Below, piece by piece: positions 7,097-13,590 of a stretch of DNA of 64,000 nucleotides (within the stretch, counting starts at the first letter, position 1; each line of letters starts with the position of its first letter). The notes beneath the pieces are model-generated. The model was not told where the DNA came from. It was given only the letters and a program-made list of their open reading frames with translations, and searched no databases. The DNA is from Paraburkholderia sp. BL10I2N1 (GTDB lineage Bacteria; Pseudomonadota; Gammaproteobacteria; Burkholderiales; Burkholderiaceae), in contig NZ_SNWA01000001.1 in NCBI RefSeq assembly GCF_004361815.1, positions 4,092,001 through 4,156,000 on the forward strand, given 5' to 3'. A program made the position numbers and the translations under genes.

Positions 7097-7281
7097 CCGC
7101 CGCCGAGTGGTCGGCAGCGCTGCTGGTTCGCGCCCGGCTCGCTGGCATGGATGAAAACGTGATACGCGAGTGGCGCTGGCAGCTGGAGTGCGACAACTGG
7201 TATGAGGCGCAGTTGCAGCTGGAACTGGCGCTGCTGCAACTTGAAGAAGGAGGACCCGATGCGTTCATGGTGGGAGTGTGA
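7093..7281 (+). CDS. Small helical phage protein, paralogous family F
   Basis: This 62-residue protein starts GTG 7093, overlapping the upstream TGA. It contains SAALLVRARLAGMDENVIREW, shared with AAMVELRLAGANEHVINRF in the product at 7563. It ends AFMVGV, exactly like the preceding DUF3150-like protein, because a 22-base junction is duplicated. Function is unknown. Confidence 0.55.
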   Translation: MTAAEWSAALLVRARLAGMDENVIREWRWQLECDNWYEAQLQLELALLQLEEGGPDAFMVGV

Positions 7282-7282
7282 G

Positions 7283-7555
7283 ATGAAGGATGCAATCATG
7301 CGCTGGCGCCTGTCGCCGGCCGCCTATGTGGTGTGGGTGGCGCTGGGCGACCCTGCGCAGTGGGACTTCGACTCCGAGTACACGATCGCGCACCGCAATG
7401 GCACGCGGTTCCGGGTGTCGGCGGGCGCGGGTGGCTTTCGCCCCGAGGGAGCAGTCGTGGGCCTGAATTTCGGGTTCTTCGAGCGACGCATCCTGTGGGC
7501 GCAGTACCAGAAAGCGCTGCACCTGACGCTGATCTCCAAGATGTTGCGCATGTGA
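7283..7555 (+). CDS. Small phage protein, family D-like (90 aa)
   Basis: ATG 7283 is one base after the upstream stop. The 90-residue product begins MKDAIMRWRLSPAAYVVWVAL, comparable with the MRWNHSGLTPYDEWYLL and MEWRVLNASPEQWELV openings of the family D proteins at 10012 and 9803. A beta-rich body (GTRFRVSAGAGG) and a C-terminal helix ISKMLRM follow. It is probably a distant family D member. Function is unknown. Confidence 0.6.
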   Translation: MKDAIMRWRLSPAAYVVWVALGDPAQWDFDSEYTIAHRNGTRFRVSAGAGGFRPEGAVVGLNFGFFERRILWAQYQKALHLTLISKMLRM

Positions 7556-7562
7556 GGATGTC

Positions 7563-7787
7563 ATGCCCTACAAAGCCAACAAGCGGCTGCCGATCCATGA
7601 GCGGTACACGGCGGCGATGGTGGAGCTGCGGTTAGCGGGTGCGAACGAGCACGTCATCAACCGGTTCCGCACACTGCACCCGAAGAGGATGCGCCAGTTC
7701 CTGCCGGACATCCGCTACATGCTCGACAACCCGCGGCTGCTTCGGAGTGACCCACCGCCGCCACCAAGAGGATGGGACAAGGTATGA
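7563..7787 (+). CDS. Small phage protein, paralogous family F
   Basis: This 74-residue protein has a helical RLAGANEHVINRFRTLHPKRM segment, like part of the product at 7093, followed by a Pro-rich tail (SDPPPPPRGWDKV). It is basic overall. It overlaps the next gene by 4 bases. The duplicated RLAGxxExVI block is the reason to treat it as real and related to 7093. Confidence 0.55.
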   Translation: MPYKANKRLPIHERYTAAMVELRLAGANEHVINRFRTLHPKRMRQFLPDIRYMLDNPRLLRSDPPPPPRGWDKV

Positions 7788-8017
7788 AGAAGCTCAAACG
7801 CAGAGCGCTGCAGGCGAAGCGCCAGCGTTACAACCTCTTCCTCGCCACGCAGTACCAGGTCGCCGCAGGGATGCTGCGCATCGTAGGAGGCTTTGACGAC
7901 AGCGTGGAGTTCATCGGCACCCTCGACCACGAGCTGCGCAAGAAGAATCGCAGCTGGGTGCAGCACACGCTGGCCACGGCGGGGCTGCCGCAGATTGACC
8001 TGTGGGGCAAGCCATGA
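7784..8017 (+). CDS. Small basic phage protein (77 aa)
   Basis: ATG 7784 overlaps the upstream stop. The first 20 residues are strongly basic (MKKLKRRALQAKRQRYN), then come a hydrophobic-polar middle (GMLRIVGGFDDSVEFIG) and a polar end. It could bind nucleic acid through its N-terminus, but no fold is recognised. It overlaps the next gene by ATGA. Confidence 0.55.
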   Translation: MKKLKRRALQAKRQRYNLFLATQYQVAAGMLRIVGGFDDSVEFIGTLDHELRKKNRSWVQHTLATAGLPQIDLWGKP

Positions 8018-8246
8018 GCGACGACGCTGTTAGCACCCTCTCCCCCGTAGAGGAGCGCATTTACCTGCTGGTGCGGCTGCGCATGCTCGGCGTACGCCCT
8101 CCGCCCTCCGCATATGGGGTGACACCAACCCGCATGACTTTGAGGACATGGCCAGGCTGCGCAAGCGTGTCCAGCTTGAAGAGATGTGCCAGGAAGCACT
8201 CGTGCAGTACCCACTAACTGACTTACCCACCGGAGCAAAGTCATGA
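8014..8246 (+). pseudogene. Small phage gene with a frameshift at a G run
   Basis: The ORF from ATG 8014 reads SPVEERIYLLVRLRMLGVRP sensibly (family F-like), then turns into low-quality sequence and stops at 8217. In the other frame, from about 8118, the reading is GDTNPHDFEDMARLRKRVQL and on to a TGA at 8244-8246 that overlaps ATG 8243 of the next gene, the normal coupling here. One extra G in the run 8116-8119 would join the halves. Either a sequencing or assembly undercall, a real mutation, or a programmed -1 shift would explain it. Confidence 0.6.
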
Positions 8247-9385
8247 GAAACGTTAGCAAGCTGGACAAGGCCAAGGCCGCCATTGTTCTCGATAACCCGT
8301 TCTTCGCCAGCATCCTGCTGCGCCGCCCGATGGTCGCGCGCGAGGACATCCCGCTGTTCGCGATCAACCAGCGCGGCACGATCTATTACAACCCGAAGAA
8401 CATCGAGGCGCTCCCCGTGCCGCAGATCGTCTGGGGCCTGTGCCATGAGTGCATGCACTACATGGGCCAGCACGCTGCGCGCCAGCAGGCCCGCAAGCAC
8501 AAGAAGTGGAACTACGCGACGGACTACTTCATCAACGACACGCTGACCAGCGCCAAGGTCGGCGAGCCGATCCCGGCGACGCTGCAGATGGACGGCGCGA
8601 AGGACAAGAGCTGCGAGGCGATCTACGACGAGATGCCGGACAACGACGACAACGGCAGCGGCCAGGGTGACGGCCAGGGTGACGGCGGGAACCAGGGCGG
8701 CATGGGCGACGACATCCTGCAGGAAGGCACGCCGATGACTGAGTCGGAGATCAAGGAGCAGGCCGCGCAGACCAAGATCGAGATCGCTGAAGCGGCGCAG
8801 GCCGCGAAGATGCGCGGCAAGCTGCCGGCTGCACTCGCCGAGTATGCGGCCGACGTGCTCGATGCAAAGACCCCGTGGCACGACATCCTGGAGCGGTTCA
8901 TGGTTGGCATGACCAACATGGACTCCACCTGGGCGCGGCCGAACCGCCGGTTTATCCCGAGTGGCGTGTACCTGCCGTCGATGGCCAAGCAGCCAACGAT
9001 GGGTGAGCTGGTGGTGCAGATCGACGTGTCGGGCTCGATCAGCAAGCAGGAACTTGCCTACTACAACGGCCATCTTAAGCGCATCGTCTCGCAGTGCAAC
9101 CCGGAGAAGGTCCACGCGATCTATGTGGACACCCAGGTGCAAAAGCACGTCGTGTTCGAGCAGGGCGAAGAGGTCGACCTCGAGTTCTATAGCGGCGGCG
9201 GCACGCACATGCCGGCGGGGTTCGACTGGGTCGAGGAGGAAGGCATCGAGCCCGATGCGGTGGTCGTGCTGACCGATGGCTATACCGGCTGGGGCGAGCA
9301 GCCTGACTTCCCGGTGATCTGGTGCATCAGCAGCGACGTGCAGGCGCCGTATGGTGAAAATGTGCACTTCGAGATGGAGCACTGA
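8243..9385 (+). CDS. Putative metallopeptidase / VWA-like protein
   Basis: This is a 380-residue protein. The N-terminal half has a zinc-peptidase-like HECMH (residues 68-72) in LCHECMHYMGQH. A Gly/Asp-rich linker with GQGDGQGDGG lies around 140, a helical acidic section follows, and the C-terminal VWA-like domain has the MIDAS-type DVSGSIS (from D261) and VVLTDGYT (about 340). This layout fits the putative metallopeptidase plus DUF2201 VWA-like family. It should pair with the MoxR ATPase at 3449. SD CGGAGCA precedes ATG 8243. Confidence 0.82.
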   Translation: MRNVSKLDKAKAAIVLDNPFFASILLRRPMVAREDIPLFAINQRGTIYYNPKNIEALPVPQIVWGLCHECMHYMGQHAARQQARKHKKWNYATDYFINDTLTSAKVGEPIPATLQMDGAKDKSCEAIYDEMPDNDDNGSGQGDGQGDGGNQGGMGDDILQEGTPMTESEIKEQAAQTKIEIAEAAQAAKMRGKLPAALAEYAADVLDAKTPWHDILERFMVGMTNMDSTWARPNRRFIPSGVYLPSMAKQPTMGELVVQIDVSGSISKQELAYYNGHLKRIVSQCNPEKVHAIYVDTQVQKHVVFEQGEEVDLEFYSGGGTHMPAGFDWVEEEGIEPDAVVVLTDGYTGWGEQPDFPVIWCISSDVQAPYGENVHFEMEH

Positions 9386-9386
9386 A

Positions 9387-9596
9387 GTGGGCGACCGCGG
9401 CCCCAGGCCAGATGGATGGGAGCAGATCGCGCCGGACGTCTGGCTATATACCGCATCCGGCACGTCGCGCGCGATGGTGTGGAAGGGGCCGTGGGCCACG
9501 GTGTGGAACGTCACCCCGTCCGACCCGCCACTCATGGAACCTGATCTCGAGACGGCGTGTGCGCTCGCGGTCGCGCTGTACCGGCTGGGAGGCTGA
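9387..9596 (+). CDS. Small phage protein, paralogous family D
   Basis: This 69-residue protein starts at GTG 9387, one base after the VWA stop, with GGAG seven bases upstream. It holds several Trp residues (DGWEQIAPDVWLY, VWKGPWATVWNV) in a strand-rich body and ends with the helix PDLETACALAVALYRLGG. The last codons CTGGGAGGC are the SD for the next member. It is the first of four related tandem genes. Confidence 0.6.
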   Translation: MGDRGPRPDGWEQIAPDVWLYTASGTSRAMVWKGPWATVWNVTPSDPPLMEPDLETACALAVALYRLGG

Positions 9597-9597
9597 G

Positions 9598-9801
9598 ATG
9601 GAATGGACGCTTGATGTCACGGACTATGACCTGCGCGACGGGAATGGCACGCTCCTCGCCTTCACCTATACGCCGGCAGGGCAGACCACCCGGTCATTCG
9701 CGCTGTGTGGGCCGTACAGCGATGGGCACGGGTTCGCAACCGAGGCCGAGGCGCGCGAGGCATGCCTTGCCAGCCTCGTCGCCGCACGCATGGAGGCCTG
9801 A
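9598..9801 (+). CDS. Small phage protein, paralogous family D
   Basis: This 67-residue protein starts ATG 9598, one base after the preceding stop. MEWTLDVTDYDLRDGNG opens a beta-rich body, and FATEAEAREACLASLVAARMEA closes it as a helix. The body-helix arrangement and the ATGGAGG junction match its two downstream neighbours. Function is unknown. Confidence 0.65.
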   Translation: MEWTLDVTDYDLRDGNGTLLAFTYTPAGQTTRSFALCGPYSDGHGFATEAEAREACLASLVAARMEA

Positions 9802-9802
9802 G

Positions 9803-10015
9803 ATGGAATGGCGAGTGCTTAACGCCTCCCCGGAGCAATGGGAGCTGGTTGATGACGGGCGGTTCCAGCTCGCGATCGTGTACCGCAGAGAGTTTGCCGG
9901 GAAGTACAGCTTTGTCACCGCGCACCGCCTCGGCGGGAATCCGTACTTCGAGACGCCCGAGGAAGCCATGCAGGCGGCCCTGGTCGCTGTCGTTGAAGGG
10001 AGGCTTGAGTCATGA
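9803..10015 (+). CDS. Small phage protein, paralogous family D
   Basis: This 70-residue protein reads MEWRVLNASPEQWELVDDG, then FQLAIVYRREFAGKYSFVTA and a final helix FETPEEAMQAALVAVVEGRLES. It is clearly related to the genes on both sides. Its likely fold is three or four strands followed by one helix. It overlaps the next gene by ATGA. Confidence 0.65.
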   Translation: MEWRVLNASPEQWELVDDGRFQLAIVYRREFAGKYSFVTAHRLGGNPYFETPEEAMQAALVAVVEGRLES

Positions 10016-10221
10016 GATGGAATCATTCCGGCCTCACCCCGTACGACGAGTGGTACCTCCTCGACGATGCGGACAATTCCCTCGCCCGTATCTGGCGCGC
10101 TCACATGGCTGACGGCTACGCGTGCCTTGTACGCACGGGGGTGTGCCTCTATGAGCCCACGCTGGAGGCCGCCATGGAGAAAGCCGTTGTCGAAGTCGTT
10201 ACAGGGAGGCTTGAGGCATGA
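10012..10221 (+). CDS. Small phage protein, paralogous family D
   Basis: This 69-residue protein starts ATG 10012 inside the previous stop. MRWNHSGLTPYDEWYLLDD opens it and YEPTLEAAMEKAVVEVV plus TGRLEA closes it. The shared end with 9803 (E-A-A-M-x-x-A-x-V-x-V-V-x-G-R-L-E) shows a recent duplication. Function is unknown. Confidence 0.65.
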   Translation: MRWNHSGLTPYDEWYLLDDADNSLARIWRAHMADGYACLVRTGVCLYEPTLEAAMEKAVVEVVTGRLEA

Positions 10222-10406
10222 CCACCAGAAGTGCTGCGATCGAGGTAGAGGTCATCACGCGCTCGGAGCGTGTGGGGCCGCCGAAGTATTTCGTGAACAT
10301 CAACGTGAACCGCACCCCATGGAAGTCCCTGCCGGTTGACGAGCCCATCACGATCGTCGAGGCGTTGTCGTTAGCAGCTGTCGAGTACAAGTTAGCCCAT
10401 TCATAG
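10218..10406 (+). CDS. Small phage protein (62 aa)
   Basis: ATG 10218 overlaps the preceding stop, and its SD is the GGGAGG of the upstream GRLEA codons. The strands IEVEVITRSE and YFVNINVNRTPW are followed by a helix VEALSLAAVEYKLAHS, so the fold could be the same strand-helix type as family D although residues have diverged. The last codons contain two GTTAGC hexamers. Confidence 0.55.
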   Translation: MTTRSAAIEVEVITRSERVGPPKYFVNINVNRTPWKSLPVDEPITIVEALSLAAVEYKLAHS

Positions 10407-10416
10407 GAGATAAAAG

Positions 10417-10650
10417 ATGGACAAGAACCTTGAACTGCTGCGCACCGTGGTGATCGCGAAGCTCGTGTACTGGGACGCGCTGGGCGAGCTGGAGAAGCGC
10501 CTGGCCCCCGATGGCGAGTTCTCCGACCGCGCGAACAACGATGTGATTGACGAGATCGCCACGCTGGCTTCCGCGCTGCACGGTCCGCATGACGTAGGCG
10601 CCATCACGCAGGAACACCTGAGCGAGATCGAAGAGCTCGCCAGGCAGTAA
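10417..10650 (+). CDS. Small acidic helical phage protein (77 aa)
   Basis: ATG 10417 follows TAGGAGA. The 77-residue product is acidic and helical (MDKNLELLRTVVIAKLVYW, DVIDEIATLASALHG, HLSEIEELARQ). No motif is recognised. It is followed by a gap that carries the C6A box at 10658-10664. Confidence 0.6.
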   Translation: MDKNLELLRTVVIAKLVYWDALGELEKRLAPDGEFSDRANNDVIDEIATLASALHGPHDVGAITQEHLSEIEELARQ

Positions 10651-10684
10651 CGCAGTACCCCCCACTGACTAACTGGAAATCAAA

Positions 10685-11419
10685 ATGTACACATACGCAG
10701 AGCTTAAGGCGTTCTTCGACGGTCGCCGCTTCAAGGACCGCAACTACCGCAACGGCCTGGAGAGCGGGAGCATCGCCATCCATGAGGAGACGGTAGGCGG
10801 CAGGAGCTACATGTCGGTCTACCTGTACAACACCCGCATCGTGATGATGGAGCCCGACAACACATGCACCATCCACATAGGCGGATGGGACTCGCCCTCC
10901 ACCCGCAAGTACATCTGGTGGTTCGCCCGGGTCAACCTCTCGCACGACAGAGACACCACGGGGCTGAACAACCGGCTGCGCGTGGGCTGCTCCAAGGCGG
11001 GCAGCCTCCCCTTCATCGACGGTCTCAGGTTCCGCAACGGCGAGTGCCTCAACCCGGAACTGTGCCCGCCCGATGAGATTGCCCGGGTCAAGCGCTCGGC
11101 CATCACGGAGGTCCAGCGCAAGCTGCGCCCGCTGAAGTCGCTGATGCTCGCACTGGCGCGGTTCGACGCACTCGAGCGGAGCCAGTCCAGCTACATGTGC
11201 GTAATCCCCAGCGACGAGGAACTGGCCGAGCCCACCGTGGAAATGGCGAGCGCGCTGTATGAGCGTGGCCTTGCTATGACCCCCGGCTGGCTGGTCAAGC
11301 AAAAGGTAGCCATCGAGAGCGGACTGCGCTGGCTGCGTCACGAGCTCTACAACAGCGACCCCAACAACTTCAACGTCGAGGTGACCTGCCATGGGCACGA
11401 TCTCAGAAAAGCTGCTTGA
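10685..11419 (+). CDS. Conserved phage protein, unknown function (244 aa)
   Basis: The N-terminal half has a beta-rich segment with VYLYNTRIVMMEPDN, then TCTIHIGGWDSPSTRKYI, a block similar to the LYNTxVV...SGGW.T.TTK pattern common in phage hypothetical proteins. The C-terminal half is helical and basic. There is no clear SD before ATG 10685 (CTGGAAATCAAA), so translation may be weak. It overlaps the next gene by 29 bases. The activity is unknown. Confidence 0.65.
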   Translation: MYTYAELKAFFDGRRFKDRNYRNGLESGSIAIHEETVGGRSYMSVYLYNTRIVMMEPDNTCTIHIGGWDSPSTRKYIWWFARVNLSHDRDTTGLNNRLRVGCSKAGSLPFIDGLRFRNGECLNPELCPPDEIARVKRSAITEVQRKLRPLKSLMLALARFDALERSQSSYMCVIPSDEELAEPTVEMASALYERGLAMTPGWLVKQKVAIESGLRWLRHELYNSDPNNFNVEVTCHGHDLRKAA

Positions 11420-12014
11420 TGAGTACCGCAACATCAACGTCGAGCACGAGGAGTGGTGGGGCTGCGTCTACTCCGACTGGATCGAGAAGCTCGCGGAGAA
11501 AGGCATCACCACCAGCGCTGACCAGATGCAGTTCAGCGGGTTCTGGAGCCAGGGCGACGGAGCGAGCTTCACCGGCCACATCAACCTGCAGCGTTTCATG
11601 GAGGTGCATGCGCTGGTGGATGAATACCCCGGGCCGTACCACTTCGCGAAGCGGGACGAGGTGATCGCGGACCTCGTGCGCAGCCGCTCCTCCCACTACT
11701 GCCACGAGCAGACCGTGCATGCCGAGCTCGACGACGACTGCCAGGTTGACTGGCGGGCGGCCGAGGAAGGCGAGCTGCGCGCGGTGGTCGATGCAGCGAT
11801 GTTCGACCAGTATGAGGAGAGCGATGACGGGCTCACGGACGACATCGACCGGATCTGCCGGGGTTACATGCAGGAGTTCTATCGCGAGCTCGAGAAGGAG
11901 CATGACTACCTGACGAGCGACGAGGCCGTGCGCGAGTGGCTGGAGATCAACGAGATCTTCGATGACGAAGATGAGGAAGATGAAGAAGAAGTAACCGGGG
12001 TGGTCGAAGCATAA
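11391..12014 (+). CDS. Conserved phage protein with FSGFWSQGDG motif
   Basis: This is a 207-residue acidic protein. It carries MQFSGFWSQGDGASFTGHI around residues 43-61, a block I recall from a widespread phage hypothetical family, followed by HYCHEQTVHAELDDD and a very acidic tail (IFDDEDEEDEEEV). It starts within the end of the previous gene. The acidic tail and conserved aromatic block suggest a protein-binding or DNA-mimic role, which is inference. The stop begins the 17-base repeat at 12012-12028. Confidence 0.65.
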   Translation: MGTISEKLLDEYRNINVEHEEWWGCVYSDWIEKLAEKGITTSADQMQFSGFWSQGDGASFTGHINLQRFMEVHALVDEYPGPYHFAKRDEVIADLVRSRSSHYCHEQTVHAELDDDCQVDWRAAEEGELRAVVDAAMFDQYEESDDGLTDDIDRICRGYMQEFYRELEKEHDYLTSDEAVREWLEINEIFDDEDEEDEEEVTGVVEA

Positions 12015-12028
12015 CGCACCTATCACGC
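12012..12028 (+). repeat. 17-base repeat at a stop codon, copy 2
   Basis: Identical to 1370-1386, again starting with the TAA stop of the upstream gene. It is followed by ACTTACTGACGGAGCA before the next start, which resembles the tail of the C6A leaders. Confidence 0.6.
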
Positions 12029-12054
12029 AATCACTTACTGACGGAGCATCGCCC

Positions 12055-12399
12055 ATGAGCATCCAGCAAAGAGCAGTCGAGTTCGCCATCGCCCGGCTGC
12101 AGGCCGCCGGCGCATCGTTTCATATCCGTGACGCAGACGGCGTCGAGTACGGGGAGCCGATCCCCAAGAAGCGCACCCGCATCGCGCAGGTCAACGGCCC
12201 ATCGCTCCTGCATCTGTACCAGGACAAGATCGGCGCCATGGTCAACATGGGCGACGTGTGCGCGATCGACATCCCCGAGGGGGTCGATGCCAGGCGGCTG
12301 AAGCACAACGCGGAGTCCTATGCCCGCAACCGCTACGGGCATGGCTCGGTGATGGGATGTATAGAAAACAATCAGGTGCAGCTGATGCGCCTGAAGTAA
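12055..12399 (+). CDS. Phage protein, unknown (114 aa)
   Basis: ATG 12055 follows CGGAGCA. The product has a helical start (QQRAVEFAIARLQAAGASFHI), a middle segment KKRTRIAQVNGPSLLHLY and a mixed end. The AIARLQAAGASFHIRDADG stretch resembles the small phage proteins that carry a helix plus two strands. No family is named and no active-site pattern is visible. Confidence 0.6.
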   Translation: MSIQQRAVEFAIARLQAAGASFHIRDADGVEYGEPIPKKRTRIAQVNGPSLLHLYQDKIGAMVNMGDVCAIDIPEGVDARRLKHNAESYARNRYGHGSVMGCIENNQVQLMRLK

Positions 12400-12449
12400 A
12401 CGCCGCAGTGGGGAAAACCATGAACGGATCAGGATGAAGGAGCATTGAA

Positions 12450-12668
12450 GTGAACAACACCGACCACAAGCGGCTTGCCCGAGTGGAATCCAGGCTGGTC
12501 CAGCTGATGCTGCACCTGGGCCTCGACCCGCATGAACGCCTCTACGAGACCCCGAACGATGGCAAGGACCCTGAATATCCAGCACACCTTAGAACGTATC
12601 TACGCCGCCCAAGAGAGGATCCCCCATGTCGACGACCTGAAGAAGAAGGAGTTGCAGCTGGCGATTGA
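12450..12668 (+). CDS. Small phage ORF, end uncertain
   Basis: GTG 12450 has AAGGAGC nine bases upstream. The first 35 residues (HKRLARVESRLVQLMLHLGL) look like a real helical protein. The rest (RRPREDPPCRRPEEEG) looks like an out-of-frame reading of the next ORF, which it overlaps by 110 bases. The true product may be shorter in a strain without a frameshift, or the two ORFs may be one broken gene. Confidence 0.35.
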   Translation: MNNTDHKRLARVESRLVQLMLHLGLDPHERLYETPNDGKDPEYPAHLRTYLRRPREDPPCRRPEEEGVAAGD

Positions 12669-12780
12669 CGCCGCGGTCTCGGTGGTCGTTATCTACCTGA
12701 AGCTGGGGCGCGAGCCGGCCATCAAGGAGAAGCACTGGGCCGGCGTGAAAAAGCTGGATTCGGTTATGGAAAGGTGCTAA
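12559..12780 (+). CDS. Small phage protein (73 aa)
   Basis: The segment IQHTLERIYAAQERIPHVDD, then LQLAIDAAVSVVVIYLKLG, is well formed and helical. Start ATG 12559 is the nearest to the conserved-looking part, although its SD is poor, and ATG 12532 is the alternative. It ends the transcription unit before the gap at 12781. The relation to the overlapping ORF at 12450 is unclear. Confidence 0.5.
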   Translation: MARTLNIQHTLERIYAAQERIPHVDDLKKKELQLAIDAAVSVVVIYLKLGREPAIKEKHWAGVKKLDSVMERC

Positions 12781-12781
12781 C

Positions 12782-12823
12782 TTAGCCACCCATGTTAGCG
12801 TGTGTATGGGAATAAGTTAGCAA
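12782..12823 (+). promoter_or_regulatory. Candidate promoter region with GTTAGC boxes
   Basis: The gap holds GTTAGC twice (12794-12799 and 12816-12821), with a GCTAAC at the upstream gene end. Two 17-base-spaced pairs are possible: TTAGCC with TATGGG, or TTAGCG with TAGCAA. Neither is strong, so only the region is given. It would drive 12855 and the polymerase gene. Confidence 0.35.
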
Positions 12824-12854
12824 CACAAATGTACTTTGTCTGGAGTCCCGCACA

Positions 12855-13280
12855 ATGTGGCCTTTCCGTAAAAAGGAGCCCGAAGTGAGCAGCAACGACC
12901 CGAACCTTCAGCCGAACGCGGTAGCGCAGATCACCGGCCAGCAGTTGCAGAACCAGTTGCAGAACCAGATGCAGAGCTCCGGCCTGGCCAACCAGGCCGC
13001 CCAGGGCAGCCTGTTCGGCGCAGGGATCGGCGTGTACGACCCTGGCCACTCCCACAGCATCCTGACCTACCCGTATGGTGGCCAGGGGGTTCAGGCGCCC
13101 ATCACGCAGCAGCCCCGTCCCGACTCGTGGAGCGTCAACATCGAGCGCACCGAGAACGGCTTCCTCGTCGACCTCCTCGACCGGCAGAGCTCGCGCACGC
13201 GGCGCTACATCGCGGCCTCGCTGGATGAAGTGCTGGAGAACATCGCCGCCGGTTTCGCGACAGCAGCGCTGGAGAAATGA
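12855..13280 (+). CDS. Phage protein, family E, Gln-rich N-terminus
   Basis: This 141-residue protein has a basic start (MWPFRKKEPE), then a Gln/Asn-rich stretch with QLQNQLQNQM (two copies of a 12-base repeat), a Gly/Pro linker, and a folded C-terminal part from about residue 88. That part, WSVNIERTENGFLVDLLD and then AASLDEVLENIAAGFA, aligns with the end of the next gene. The N-terminal region is probably disordered. Function is unknown. Confidence 0.65.
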   Translation: MWPFRKKEPEVSSNDPNLQPNAVAQITGQQLQNQLQNQMQSSGLANQAAQGSLFGAGIGVYDPGHSHSILTYPYGGQGVQAPITQQPRPDSWSVNIERTENGFLVDLLDRQSSRTRRYIAASLDEVLENIAAGFATAALEK

Positions 13281-13281
13281 G

Positions 13282-13587
13282 ATGTCGAACGGGATGTACA
13301 GGCCGTTCTCCCGGGAGGAGGCCACACACATACTCGACGCCATGGGCCTGAGCGGCCCGGCAGCGCTGCCCATCCCCTCACCCCCCAGAACGGAGGTACA
13401 AAAAGTGGCAGCAGGTGATTTCAACATCACGCTCGTGAAGGTCGAGAACGGCTACATCGTCTCGGTCATCCCGATGGGCAAGACGGTGGAGTACGCGAGG
13501 AAGTTCGTCGCGCACGAGCTGAAGGAAGTGCTGGAGCTCACCCTCGCGGCCATCGCGGCCGAGCGCATGACGTCACCCCCGGGGTGA
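13282..13587 (+). CDS. Phage protein, family E (101 aa)
   Basis: ATG 13282 is one base after the upstream stop. A short N-terminal part (SREEATHILDAMGLSG) and Pro-rich linker precede FNITLVKVENGYIVSVIP and AHELKEVLELTLAAIAAERM, which align with the C-terminal domain of the product at 12855. The two are a duplicated pair directly before the polymerase gene. The fold again looks like strands plus one long helix. Confidence 0.65.
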   Translation: MSNGMYRPFSREEATHILDAMGLSGPAALPIPSPPRTEVQKVAAGDFNITLVKVENGYIVSVIPMGKTVEYARKFVAHELKEVLELTLAAIAAERMTSPPG

Positions 13588-13590
13588 TCC

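Noticed and set aside
8030..9535. Long minus-strand ORF of 501 codons opposite the VWA gene
   Set aside because: It is antisense to a gene with clear motifs and has no SD or family; long antisense frames are common in GC-rich DNA.
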